The notes below the pieces were generated by a model that saw only the letters and a program-made list of their open reading frames with translations, did no database searches and was not told the origin of the DNA. DNA of 64,000 nt from Micromonospora sp. LH3U1 (lineage in GTDB: Bacteria > Actinomycetota > Actinomycetes > Mycobacteriales > Micromonosporaceae), in assembly GCF_028475105.1 (NCBI RefSeq), contig NZ_CP116936.1:5951501-6015500 (forward strand), written 5' to 3'. Position 1 is the first letter of the stretch; each line of letters begins with the position of its first letter. This document shows, one piece after another, positions 26,001 through 34,265 of the stretch. The translations under genes and the position numbers were made by a program.

Positions 26001-27262
26001 GCGGTCACCTCGCCCGGCGCGAGCGGGCCGGGGCCGCCGAGCCCGCCGGCCGAGCGGGACAGCAACACCACCTGGTACGCGTGGTAGACGTCCGGCCGGC
26101 CGTGCCAGACCGTGTCGGCGGGCAGGTTCTGCGCGTCCAGCTCATGCCGCCAGCCGGTGCCGTCGATCAGATAGCGGCGGGCGTACGCCCAGAAGACCCG
26201 GTACCAGTCCAGGTAGACCGCGTCCCCGGTGCGGCGGTGCAGGGTGACCGCCGCACCGATGGCCTCGGCGAGCACCCAGTGCATCCGGGAACGCACCACC
26301 GGCCGGTCGTCCCAGTCGATGGTGTAGATGAAACCGTCGGCGCCGTCGACCGCCCAGCCGCGACGCACGGCGGCGGCGAACAGGGCACGGGCGTCGTCGA
26401 GCAGCCAGCGGGGTGGCTGCGGCAGGACCGCCTCCAGTTCCAGCAGCAGCCGGGCCCACTCCAGCCAGTGGCCGATGGTGGAGCCGTACGGCCGGAAGGG
26501 ATCGGCGGGCTGGTCCCGGTTGTAGTCGGGCAGCGGCGTCCAGTCGGTGGTGAAGTGCTCGGGCAGCCGCCAGTCGTGCCGGGCGGCCTCCCCGTGCACC
26601 AGGTGGGTGGCGATCTGCAGGGCCCGGTCGGCCCAGCTCGCGTCGCCGGTGGCGGCGGTAGCGGCGAGGTACGCCTCGACCATGTGCATGCTGCTGTTGG
26701 CGCCGCGGTAGTCCTCGGTGGCCGTCCAGTCCCGGTTCCACGATTCACGGACCGCGCCGGCGTCGGCGTCCCAGAACCGGTCCCGCACCACGGCCTGCAC
26801 ATCGGCGAGCAACTGGTCCGCGCCGGGCCGTCCGGCACGCGCTGCGCTGGAGGCGGCGAGCAGCACGAAGGCGTGGTCGTAGCCGGCCTTGCGATCGTCG
26901 AGGGGTGCACCCTGCTGGTCCACGGCGCTGAACCAGCCGCCGTACCGGTCGTCGCGCAGCAGTGTGCTGAGCGCGGCTACACCGTGGTCGACCAGGGCGG
27001 CAGCGTCCGGGTCGCCGTTGCGGTGGGCGAGGGCGGCCACGTGGGTCATCCGGCAGGTGATCCAGGTGTATACCGGTTCGCCCCGGTCCGGGGTGCGGTC
27101 GTCGGTCAGCCACCAGAAGCCGCCCTCGGGCCGGACCGCGCGGCGGGCCGTGTCGAGCAGTGTGTGGGTCTGGTCGGCGAGGAACTCGTCCAGATCGGGC
27201 AGGTCGGGTGACCCCGAAGGAGCGGGGGTCGTTGCGGCGTCGGATCGGGGCACGTCGGTCAT
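25997..27262 (-). CDS. AGE-family sugar epimerase/isomerase (mannose isomerase-like)
   Basis: 421 aa. The (alpha/alpha)6-barrel features of N-acylglucosamine 2-epimerases and YihS-type aldose-ketose isomerases are present: EGGFWWLTDD near the N-terminus, TWITCRMTHVAAL, YDHAFVLLAASSA, NSSMHMVEAYLAA and STIGHWLEWARLLLEL, which supply the conserved catalytic His residues. With the overlapping PfkB kinase it forms a two-step route such as mannose to fructose to fructose-6-phosphate (inference). A TGACA-N4-TGTCA operator lies about 160 nt upstream. The start at 27262 is the first ATG, MTDVPRSDAATT. Confidence 0.9.
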   Translation of the reverse strand: MTDVPRSDAATTPAPSGSPDLPDLDEFLADQTHTLLDTARRAVRPEGGFWWLTDDRTPDRGEPVYTWITCRMTHVAALAHRNGDPDAAALVDHGVAALSTLLRDDRYGGWFSAVDQQGAPLDDRKAGYDHAFVLLAASSAARAGRPGADQLLADVQAVVRDRFWDADAGAVRESWNRDWTATEDYRGANSSMHMVEAYLAATAATGDASWADRALQIATHLVHGEAARHDWRLPEHFTTDWTPLPDYNRDQPADPFRPYGSTIGHWLEWARLLLELEAVLPQPPRWLLDDARALFAAAVRRGWAVDGADGFIYTIDWDDRPVVRSRMHWVLAEAIGAAVTLHRRTGDAVYLDWYRVFWAYARRYLIDGTGWRHELDAQNLPADTVWHGRPDVYHAYQVVLLSRSAGGLGGPGPLAPGEVTA

Positions 27263-27422
27263 CTCAGCTGGTCACCGTCGGGTAGGGAAGGGACATACGG
27301 CCAGGATCGGCGGGCGGACCGGGTCCGCGCCGGGAAACCGTCAACGGGACGTCGCGAACCGGCTGGCCGCACCGGATGCACTGCGAAGAGAATCATGTGT
27401 ACGATTCCTACCTTTTGCCCGT

Positions 27423-27436
27423 TGACATCGTTGTCA
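27423..27436. promoter_or_regulatory. LacI-type operator upstream of the AGE isomerase-kinase operon
   Basis: TGACATCGTTGTCA has perfect TGACA/TGTCA arms and a central CG, the layout bound by many LacI-family regulators. It lies in the 273-nt gap (27263-27535) between the isomerase (minus) and the kinase-like gene (plus), about 160 nt from the former and 100 nt from the latter. The LacI protein encoded at 23895-25064 is the natural candidate. I see nothing else clear in this gap. Confidence 0.7.
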
Positions 27437-27535
27437 GGTCTCAACCCTGCTCCGGCAGCCGGTCGACTGTCAATTCCGCCTGCGTCACACCGCTCGGGGC
27501 CACCCGCCGCACGATCGATGCCCCAGGATGGCCGA

Positions 27536-28402
27536 ATGGAGCTGCCTGAGGGACTTGACTGGGTACGCGGGTCACCGGCCGGCCGGGTCTGGCTGGCCAC
27601 CCTCCCGACGTGGCTGGCGGAGTGCGCCGAGCGGTGGTCGCTGCGACTCGGGCCGCCCTTCCGGTACGCGTACGCCTCACTGGCGCTCACCGTGGACCTG
27701 CCCGACGGCACGGCGGCGGTGCTGAAGCTCCAGTACCCCGACGAGGACAGCCGGCACGAGGCCGACGCGCTGGCGCACTGGAACGGCGACGGGGCGATCC
27801 GTCTGCTCGCACACGACACGGAACGGCGCGCCCTGCTGGTGGAGCGCTGTCAACCCGGCACTCCGCTGCACGAACTGCCGATGGATCGGGCGCTGGACGC
27901 CGTGACCGGGCTGCTGCCCCGGCTCTGGCGACCGGCCGACGCGCCGTTCACCCCGTTGGCAGAGGAGGCCGCCGGCTGGATCGACCGGATGCCCCGGCGG
28001 TGGGAACGGGCCGGCCGGCCGTACGAGAGGCGACTGCTCGACGCGGCGCTCGCCCTGCTCACCGGCCTGGCGCCGAGCCAAAGCGAACAGGTGCTGGTCA
28101 ACCAGGACCTGCACGCCGGCAACGTGCTCGCCGCAGACCGGGAACCGTGGCTGGTGATCGACCCGAAGCCGCTGACCGGCGAGCGGGAGTTCTCGGTCGT
28201 GCCGATGGTGCGCGGTCGGGAGCTCGGTCATTCGCCGGCCGCCGTCCGGCACCGGCTGGACCGGCTCAGCACCGAGCTGGGGCTGGACCGGGAGCGGGTC
28301 CGGGGTTGGACGATCGGGCACACGCTGGCCTGGAGCGTCGCCGACGAGGGCGTCTTTCCGCACCAGATCGAGGTGGTCCGTTGGCTGCTCGACGGGCAGT
28401 GA
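27536..28402 (+). CDS. Aminoglycoside/hydroxyurea antibiotic resistance kinase family protein
   Basis: 288 aa from ATG (MELPEGLDWVRGS). Kinase-fold features: AVLKLQYPDEDSRHEADAL (ATP-site Lys and the helix-C Glu), LLVERCQPGTPL hinge, VNQDLHAGNVLAA catalytic loop and WLVIDPKPLTGEREFSV (metal Asp). This combination is that of the streptomycin 6-kinase/hydroxyurea kinase family. The loop reads NQD rather than the usual HGD of APH enzymes, but the catalytic Asp and the downstream Asn are kept. Whether it confers resistance or phosphorylates a metabolite is unknown. Confidence 0.88.
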   Translation: MELPEGLDWVRGSPAGRVWLATLPTWLAECAERWSLRLGPPFRYAYASLALTVDLPDGTAAVLKLQYPDEDSRHEADALAHWNGDGAIRLLAHDTERRALLVERCQPGTPLHELPMDRALDAVTGLLPRLWRPADAPFTPLAEEAAGWIDRMPRRWERAGRPYERRLLDAALALLTGLAPSQSEQVLVNQDLHAGNVLAADREPWLVIDPKPLTGEREFSVVPMVRGRELGHSPAAVRHRLDRLSTELGLDRERVRGWTIGHTLAWSVADEGVFPHQIEVVRWLLDGQ

Positions 28403-28411
28403 CAGAGCGGA

Positions 28412-29221
28412 TCAGCCGACCTGGCAGGTACGGCACCAGTAGAGGTTGCGGCCAGCCAGCTCACCGCGGCTGACCTCGGTGCCGCAGACGTGGCAGGGCG
28501 CGCCGGGACGGCGGTAGACGTAGACCTCACCACCGTGCCGGTCCACCCGTGCCGGCCGGCCCATCGCCTCCGGCAGGTGCGTGTCGCGCACGGTGTCGAT
28601 CCGGCCGTGCTCGACCGCGAGCCGCATCAGCCCGACCAGGTCGGCCCAGAGCGCGTCCCAGCCGGCACGGGCCAACCCACGGCCAGGCATCGTCGGCGGC
28701 AGCCCGGCCCGGAACAGCGCCTCGGTCACGAAGATCAGCCCGGTGCCCGCCACCACCGACTGGTCCAGCAGCAGCGCGGCCAGGGGCGTCGGGCTGCGCG
28801 AAATTCTGCGGTACGCCCGCTCCGGGTCGGCGTCGGCGCGCAACGGATCCGGCCCGAGGCGGTCCCGCAGCGCGGCCACCTCGGGTGGGGTGAGCAGCTC
28901 GCAGGCCGTGGGCCCGCGCAGGTCGAGCCAGTGCCGGTCGCTGGCCAGCCGCAGCCGCACCTGACCGACGGGCTCCGGCGGCTCCCCCGGCCCGTCGGTG
29001 AACTTGCCGTACAACCCGAGGTGTACGTGCAGGGTCAGCTCGCCGGCGTAGTGGTGCAGCAGGTGCTTGCCGTACGCCTCGGTGCCCTCCAGCACGGTCC
29101 CGGAGAGCCGGGCGGCACCTTCGGCGAAGCGGCCCTGCGGGCTCGCGGCGTGCAGCTTGTCGCCGGCGAACAGCTCGGCGTGCCGGGCCGCCAGGCGGTG
29201 GATCGTGTGTCCCTCTGGCAC
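28412..29221 (-). CDS. Fpg/Nei-family DNA glycosylase (endonuclease VIII-like)
   Basis: 269 aa. The GTG at 29221 is chosen over the upstream ATG because it gives the required N-terminus (M)PEGHTIHRLA, where Pro-2 is the Schiff-base nucleophile and Glu-3 is catalytic. YGKHLLHHY carries the conserved Lys, the helix-two-turn-helix region is LLLDQSVVAGTGLIFVTEAL, and the C-terminus is a zinc finger (CHVCG ... CRTC). It removes oxidised bases in base excision repair. The gene ends 9 nt after the convergent kinase gene's stop, so the two share a very short 3' junction without room for a separate terminator. Confidence 0.93.
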   Translation of the reverse strand: MPEGHTIHRLAARHAELFAGDKLHAASPQGRFAEGAARLSGTVLEGTEAYGKHLLHHYAGELTLHVHLGLYGKFTDGPGEPPEPVGQVRLRLASDRHWLDLRGPTACELLTPPEVAALRDRLGPDPLRADADPERAYRRISRSPTPLAALLLDQSVVAGTGLIFVTEALFRAGLPPTMPGRGLARAGWDALWADLVGLMRLAVEHGRIDTVRDTHLPEAMGRPARVDRHGGEVYVYRRPGAPCHVCGTEVSRGELAGRNLYWCRTCQVG

Positions 29222-29360
29222 GGGTGCCAAGCATAGACAGCGGTTGTCAGAAATACCGACTGGCCTGCGAGAACGTGACCGCCGTCAACCGCTGGCCAGA
29301 CCTGGCAATCTCGGGCCGGTGTGGGGCCGGGGTCGAGCGTACGTCCACTTCTGTCGCGCG

Positions 29361-29410
29361 CCTGGTACGGCCAGGTACGGCCAGGTAGGGCCAGGTAGGG
29401 CCAGGTACGC
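29361..29410. repeat. Five tandem copies of a 10-bp unit (CCAGGTACGG / CCAGGTAGGG)
   Basis: Units start at 29361, 29371, 29381, 29391 and 29401; the first has CCTGG and the last ends GC. Ten-bp periodicity equals about one helical turn, so identical faces are presented; a protein-binding array or simple slippage are both possible. Confidence 0.8.
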
Positions 29411-29585
29411 TCGGTGCCAGAACACCCCGAACCCCTGGGACTGCCCTCGGCTCGCTGACCAGCCCGCACGGCGGGACGGACCAGCGGCATGAGGCACCGG
29501 CCCGTCGTCACCATGCGTGGCGGGAGGAGTCCTTACGTCGGTGCTTTTGTCGTCTTGGGCTCTCCCGCCGGAGGGGGGGTAAGCG

Positions 29586-29645
29586 TTGAGCACCTGGCAT
29601 TCGCCGAAGGCGGTTGCCGAGCGGCTGGGCATCAGTGTCCGGTCC
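29586..29645 (+). pseudogene. Possible relic of an excisionase/MerR-type helix-turn-helix gene
   Basis: TTG at 29586, preceded by a GGAGGGGGGG stretch, begins LSTWHSPKAVAERLGISVRS, which reads like the first helices of an excisionase-type HTH. The recognition helix and beyond are replaced by unrelated Arg/Ala-rich sequence, so the gene would be broken. This could be chance. Confidence 0.25.
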
Positions 29646-29766
29646 CCGGCGTCTGCCGGCCGGCGGGCGCGGTCGAACCCCGCAAGGCATGGCGCGGACC
29701 GGGGCCAGCAGGTAGAGGCAGCCGACGTACGCCACCAACCGCTCACAGCTTCCACCGCGTTGGTAC

Positions 29767-31980
29767 ATGCCGCATACTCTCACCGGTTCCGCCGACGTCT
29801 CGGCGGACGACGGGCGGGGGGAGAACGGTCGGATGTCGGTCGGCCACACGACGTACGAGCAGCAGCGGGCCGATCCGGTCGGTCCAGCGCCGACCGCGAA
29901 GCCGGCCACGTTCCGCCCAGACGTGCAGGGGTTGCGGGCGGTCGCGGTGCTTGCCGTCATCGCCGACCACCTCGTGCGGTACCCGTCGGGCGGGTTCGTC
30001 GGCGTCGACGTCTTCTTCGTCATCTCCGGCTATCTGATCACGTCGCTGCTGCTGCGCGAGCACGATCGCACCGGGACCATCTCGTTCCGGGGCTTCTACG
30101 TCCGCCGGATCAAGCGGATCATCCCAGCGTCGGTACTTGTCCTCGTCAGCACCGTCGTCGCGGCGTCCTTCCTGCTCGACGCCGTGCGGTTCGGTCAGCT
30201 GGTGCGCGACGTGGTCGCCTCATTCTTCTTCCTGGCGAACTGGCGGTTCGCCCGCGAAGGCACCGACTACTTCCAGGAGGGGTTGCCGCCGTCGGCGGTG
30301 CAGCACTTCTGGTCCCTCGCCGTCGAGGAGCAGTACTACGTCGTCTGGCCCTGGCTGATGCTGGGCATCCTGCTGTTCGGGGTCCGCCGCTTCGCGTGGG
30401 GTCTACGTGCACGGCGGCTGGCGGTCGGCACCACGATCGGTGCGATCACCGTCGCCTCGTTCGCATGGGCGGTGTGGGAGACCCGTACCGACACGACCAT
30501 GGCGTACTTCTCCACGTTCTCCCGCGCCTGGGAACTCGGGGTCGGGGCGCTCGTCGCGGTCCTCGGCAGCGCTCTCGCCATCCGGTCGGTGGCCGGCCGT
30601 ACGCTGCTCGGCTGGCTCGGCATGGCCGGCATCGTCGCCTCGCTCTTTCTCGTGCCGGCGACGCCCGGCTTCCCGGCGCCGTGGGCGACCCTGCCGGTGC
30701 TCGCCACAGCCCTCGTCATCGCCGCCGGTGCTGGGGGTGACCAGCCGTACCTGTGGCCGCTGACCAACCCGGTGAGCCGCTACGTCGGCGACATCTCCTA
30801 CTCGCTGTACCTCTGGCACTTCCCGGTCGTCGTGCTCCTCGCGGCGCTCATGCCCAGCGACAGCGTGGCCTACTACGTGACCGCAACGGTGCTCATCACC
30901 GCACTCTCCGTCGTCGGGTATCACGGCGTGGAAGACCCGCTGCGCAAGGCGACCTGGGGCCGCCGCCCGGCGGCCGGGACGGCGCCTGCCGCGTATCCGG
31001 CCTCGCGGATCCCCACCCACAGGGCGCCGCGTCCGCCCCGGCCCGGTGGGCTCACCGCCGTCCTGCGGCCAGGCCTGGTCGCCGCAGCGCTCGTGTTGTC
31101 GGTAACCGTCGCCGCGGCCACGCCGGTGTGGAACACCACGCCGGCGGAGGCAATGCCGCCCGCTGGTGCCGAACGCTGCCTCGGTGCCGCCGCCCGGGAC
31201 GCGAGCCTCGGCTGCCCGCCGGTGCAGGGCAACTTCATCCTGCCGGCCTCGGCCGACCTGACGAAGGACACCGCCGGTGCCTTCGACTGCTGGATCGCTG
31301 AGCGGGCACCGATGCGCACCTGTACCTACGGCGAGTCAGGCCCGGGGACCACCTCGGTCGCGCTGCTCGGCGACAGCCACGCCGCGATGCTGCTGCCGGG
31401 GCTTCGGACCCAGCTGGCGACGTACGGCTGGAAGCTCGACAGCTACGTCGGCTGGGGCTGCCAATGGATCCAGACCGGCACCGGCAGCACCTGCGACGAG
31501 ACGATGAAGGACATTCAGCAGCGGCTGGTCACCGGCCCGCGGTACGACATCGTCATCGTCACCGCGGCACGGCACAAGACCGCGCCGGACAAGGACTGGG
31601 TGTCGCGGATGTACGCGGAGGCATGGAAGCCAGTCGCCGCGCGAGGGACGAAGATCGTTGTCGTGGCCGACAACCCCGGCGTCTCCGAGGCGGCCCTGGA
31701 GTGCGTGCGACGGGTCAACTTCTCGGTCCTCGACCACAACTGCGCCACCCCTGTGTCGCGGGCGTACGCCGAGACCGACAGTCTCGTCGCGGCGGCCGCG
31801 ATGGTGCCTGGCGTCGAACTGGTGGACCTGCGGCCGTACTTCTGCGACGCGACCTCGTGCCCGGCCGTGACCGGCAACGTGATCACTTACCGGGACACAG
31901 TCGGGCACATCACCGGGACGTTCAGCCGTACCCTCGGGCCCTACCTCGCCAGGGCGGTCCATGACGCAGCGGCCGCGTGA
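29767..31980 (+). CDS. Membrane O-acyltransferase: acyltransferase_3 domain fused to SGNH hydrolase domain (OafA type)
   Basis: 737 aa; an alternative ATG lies at 29833. The membrane half starts FRPDVQGLRAVAVLAVIADH, followed by FVGVDVFFVISGYLI, YVRRIKRIIPAS and QHFWSLAVEEQYYVVWP, the signature blocks of acyltransferase family 3, with about ten helices. After a Pro-rich linker and one more helix (LVAAALVLSVTVAAATPVW), the extracytoplasmic SGNH domain carries the nucleophile block ALLGDSHAAMLLP and the terminal Asp/His pair in YRDTVGHITG. Such fusions O-acetylate cell-surface polysaccharide or peptidoglycan. Cys pairs in the SGNH part suggest disulfides. No other glycan genes adjoin it. Confidence 0.92.
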   Translation: MPHTLTGSADVSADDGRGENGRMSVGHTTYEQQRADPVGPAPTAKPATFRPDVQGLRAVAVLAVIADHLVRYPSGGFVGVDVFFVISGYLITSLLLREHDRTGTISFRGFYVRRIKRIIPASVLVLVSTVVAASFLLDAVRFGQLVRDVVASFFFLANWRFAREGTDYFQEGLPPSAVQHFWSLAVEEQYYVVWPWLMLGILLFGVRRFAWGLRARRLAVGTTIGAITVASFAWAVWETRTDTTMAYFSTFSRAWELGVGALVAVLGSALAIRSVAGRTLLGWLGMAGIVASLFLVPATPGFPAPWATLPVLATALVIAAGAGGDQPYLWPLTNPVSRYVGDISYSLYLWHFPVVVLLAALMPSDSVAYYVTATVLITALSVVGYHGVEDPLRKATWGRRPAAGTAPAAYPASRIPTHRAPRPPRPGGLTAVLRPGLVAAALVLSVTVAAATPVWNTTPAEAMPPAGAERCLGAAARDASLGCPPVQGNFILPASADLTKDTAGAFDCWIAERAPMRTCTYGESGPGTTSVALLGDSHAAMLLPGLRTQLATYGWKLDSYVGWGCQWIQTGTGSTCDETMKDIQQRLVTGPRYDIVIVTAARHKTAPDKDWVSRMYAEAWKPVAARGTKIVVVADNPGVSEAALECVRRVNFSVLDHNCATPVSRAYAETDSLVAAAAMVPGVELVDLRPYFCDATSCPAVTGNVITYRDTVGHITGTFSRTLGPYLARAVHDAAAA

Positions 31981-32038
31981 CAGGCCAGGCGGCAGTGGTG
32001 AGCCATGGGCGAGTCGGTCGGGGTGGTGGGCGGGACGG

Positions 32039-32239
32039 TCAGCAGTGGCAGTGCCCCTTGACGCCGCCCACGAACGCGGCCCAGGTGGCCGGGGTGAAAG
32101 CCAGCGCCGGGCCGGTCGGGTCCTTGCTGTCCCGTACGCCCACGACGCCGGGGAGGTTGTCGGCCACCTCGACGCAGTCACCGCCGCTCCCGCCGCTGCG
32201 GGTGCTCTTGCGCCAGGTGGCACCGGCAAGGTCAGTCAT
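32039..32239 (-). CDS. DUF397 protein
   Basis: 66 aa: MTDLAGATWRKSTRSGGSGG, then DCVEVADNLPGVVGVRDSKD and FTPATWAAFVGGV, the complete DUF397 pattern. In actinomycetes DUF397 genes normally follow and overlap an XRE-family DUF5753 regulator and antagonise it (BldB/WhiJ-like systems). Here the ATG overlaps, by 8 nt, only the surviving tail of such a regulator (32232-32468), so this member is orphaned from its local partner. The C-terminus has an unusual GHCHC tail. Confidence 0.92.
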   Translation of the reverse strand: MTDLAGATWRKSTRSGGSGGDCVEVADNLPGVVGVRDSKDPTGPALAFTPATWAAFVGGVKGHCHC

Positions 32240-32468
32240 GATGCTCCTCGATGATCGAAGTGATCATTTTCTCTGATTCTGCCTCACCCGACGCGAGCGC
32301 TTCCAGGTCCGACCAGACATGTTCGTAGGCGGCCACCTCGGCCGGCTTGTCCAGATACAGCGCTCCGGTGATGTTCTCGACGTAGACGGTGGTCGGCTCG
32401 GTCGACGCCCAGTTCGCCGGCGATCGGGCGCTGCGCCTTCGACTGGTGAGCGTGGACCCGCGTCCGAC
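32232..32468 (-). pseudogene. 3' remnant of an XRE/DUF5753 regulator gene
   Basis: On the minus strand a frame ending at 32232 reads STEPTTVYVENITGALYLDK, then PAEVAAYEHVWSDLEALASG and EKMITSIIEEHHD before TGA. These are the usual last 55-60 residues of a DUF5753 regulator, including the VYVEN and Y-L-D/E-K-P blocks. Upstream (from about 32410) similarity is lost, and in-frame stops occur at 32469-32471 and 32532-32534. The N-terminal XRE HTH and most of the DUF5753 domain are absent. The remnant still overlaps the DUF397 start by 8 nt, exactly as in intact pairs. Confidence 0.8.
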
Positions 32469-32715
32469 CTACCAAGCGGGAGGTGTTCGTCCAACAGGCC
32501 GGCGTGCGGGTGCTCCGTGCCGCGCCCGCGCTCACGCCCGCACCCCGAACGCGTGCCCCCGCCGAGAGTCCGCACCCGGGCAAGTCCACGCGACCGGCCG
32601 TTGAGCCCGTACCCAGGATTGGTGTCAAGAAACGCCCAGGTGGGTATTTGAAGGGCGACACCGCGTGGGTGCCACCCTTTCCGTCGGCCACCACGCATTC
32701 ATCAGGAGGTGTGTA

Positions 32716-33639
32716 GTGGTCAGGATTCCTTCGCTGTCCCGCCGGTCCGAGCCGGCACCGACGCGGGACGAGAACCTCGACGGCCGCGTGGACGGCCGCG
32801 ACATCCCGGTCACCGAGACCGGCCAGTCCGACGACACCGTCGGCCGCCCGGTGGTCACCGACCGGGACACCGACCAGACGACGTACCGCAGTGCCGGCAC
32901 GACCGGCGGCCAGACCAGCGAGGCCGAGCGGCGGGCCAACGAGCGGGCGGCGGTGGCCCGAGCCGCCACCGCGCGACCGGCGGAGACCAACCCTGGGGCC
33001 GGCGCCACCCGCCCGGTCGCGCCCGAGCCAGCGAACGGTACGACCCGCCCCGTCGCGCCCGAGCCGTTGAACGGCACGACCCGTCCGGTCACCCCCGAGC
33101 CTCGCAAGGTGGAGACCGAGTCCCGGCCCGCCGTCGCCCCGACCACGGCGAAGACCGCCGAGCGGGACGCCGACCTCGACGGCACCACCCGCCGGCCCGA
33201 CACCACCGACCGGGACACCACCGACCGGGTCACCACCGACCGAGTCGCCACCGACCGTCCGGTCGACCCGACCCCGGACGTGACCACGCCCGAGCCGCCG
33301 GTGACGCGTGGCCCGAAGCCGCGCGCCAGCCTGCTCGCCACCCTCGGCCTGATCGTCTCGGTTGTCGGCGCGATGTTCGTGCTGACCGGGACCCTGGCCG
33401 GGTACGGGATCGGGCTCGGCGCGTTCGGTGCGGTGCTCTCGGTGCTCGGCCTGATGGCCACCCGTCGTCGGCACGTCGCCGGCAAGACCGACGCGCTCTT
33501 CGGCGTGCTGATCGGGCTGGCCGCGGTCGTGGTCGGAGTGCTCGCGATGACCGGCCAGTTCGACTGGCCGACCACCGACGGCGACTGGGTGCCGCGCTTC
33601 CGGGAGTGGCTTGACTCACAGTTTGTGGATCGTTTCTAG
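32716..33639 (+). CDS. Thr/Pro-rich protein with C-terminal membrane hairpins
   Basis: 307 aa from GTG, with GGAGG (32705-32709) 6 nt upstream. The first 195 residues are hydrophilic and low-complexity, with repeated RPVAPEP-N-GTT and TTDR blocks, so probably disordered. The C-terminus has about three hydrophobic segments (LLATLGLIVSVVGAMFVLTG, GIGLGAFGAVLSVLGLMATR, LFGVLIGLAAVVVGVLAM) and a final amphipathic WVPRFREWLDSQFVDRF. I do not recognise the family beyond a DUF4190-like membrane part. It is followed by a strong terminator and stands alone. Confidence 0.8.
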   Translation: MVRIPSLSRRSEPAPTRDENLDGRVDGRDIPVTETGQSDDTVGRPVVTDRDTDQTTYRSAGTTGGQTSEAERRANERAAVARAATARPAETNPGAGATRPVAPEPANGTTRPVAPEPLNGTTRPVTPEPRKVETESRPAVAPTTAKTAERDADLDGTTRRPDTTDRDTTDRVTTDRVATDRPVDPTPDVTTPEPPVTRGPKPRASLLATLGLIVSVVGAMFVLTGTLAGYGIGLGAFGAVLSVLGLMATRRRHVAGKTDALFGVLIGLAAVVVGVLAMTGQFDWPTTDGDWVPRFREWLDSQFVDRF

Positions 33640-33736
33640 CGGGCACTGTTCCGCTCGCCGGCGATGCACCGGCGAACAGCCGGCGGTTCGCCGGCAGCCC
33701 GATCAGTCCGGTGGTTCACCGGCCGGGCGACACCCT

Positions 33737-33765
33737 TTCAGGGGCGGCGGTTCGCCGCCCCTGAA
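33737..33765 (+). terminator. Rho-independent-like terminator, 13-bp perfect stem with 3-nt loop
   Basis: TTCAGGGGCGGCG (33737-33749), loop GTT, CGCCGCCCCTGAA (33753-33765), then GTGTTT. Two weaker GCCGGC-rich hairpins precede it (33657-33700). It ends the Thr/Pro-rich gene. Confidence 0.85.
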
Positions 33766-34265
33766 GTGTTTCCGGCGTTCGACGCCTCCGGTTCAGGTCG
33801 CCGAGCGGCGTCTTCGTACGTCCCCGCAGCCGGGAGAACCACGTACACCATCCACCATCCTTTGCTCTGCATACCTATATGCGACACCGGGCGTCCGGCA
33901 GGCACCGTCGCGCGGCGCCGGAGAGTGGCCGGCTACTCCGGTACTCGTCGGTGAGGATGGCCCCCGCCTGGTGGTGCACATGAGGCAGCAGAGCAAAGGC
34001 TGCGAAGGAGCCCAAGCGTCGTCCCCCGGGCCTCGGGCGTCGGGCGTCGGCTCTCGGCCCCCTGGTCCCGACCTTCGGCATCACACCCGCCGCCTCCACG
34101 CTCCTACGCAACGAATCACGTCTGAAAGCCCTCCAGAGGCAACGGATCTACGGTCTGTGCAACTCTCAATGGTGGATCCTGCCGCTGAAGCCGCATACCG
34201 TTGAGCAACGGCGCCAGCCCGTGGGCCACGGTGGCCGGGCGCGCCCGACCCCTTGGAGCAGGACA
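33766..34265. other. 500-nt region without a recognisable gene, upstream of ddaH-rocD
   Basis: No frame has convincing coding character. Four GCAAC words (34108, 34139, 34159, 34205) lie in the 160 nt before ddaH and could belong to an Lrp/AsnC-type operator, but the spacing is irregular. An AT-richer patch around 33870-33890 (ATACCTATATGCG) may be a promoter. Confidence 0.4.

Larger units (their letters stand above)
29222..29766. other. 545-nt region with no intact gene
   Basis: Between the Nei gene and the surface acyltransferase. It contains a 10-bp tandem repeat (29361-29410) and a possible relic of a helix-turn-helix gene (about 29586-29640). No RNA gene was recognised. Confidence 0.5.

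Noticed and set aside
29586..30740. 385-codon plus-strand ORF starting with an HTH-like segment
   Set aside because: After the first 20 residues it is Arg/Gly-rich and overlaps the well-supported acyltransferase in another frame; only the short HTH-like start is mentioned as a possible relic.
33640..33765. tRNA or structured RNA in the hairpin-rich stretch after the Thr/Pro-rich gene
   Set aside because: GGTTC words occur but no cloverleaf, anticodon stem or CCA-compatible acceptor can be formed; simple hairpins explain it.
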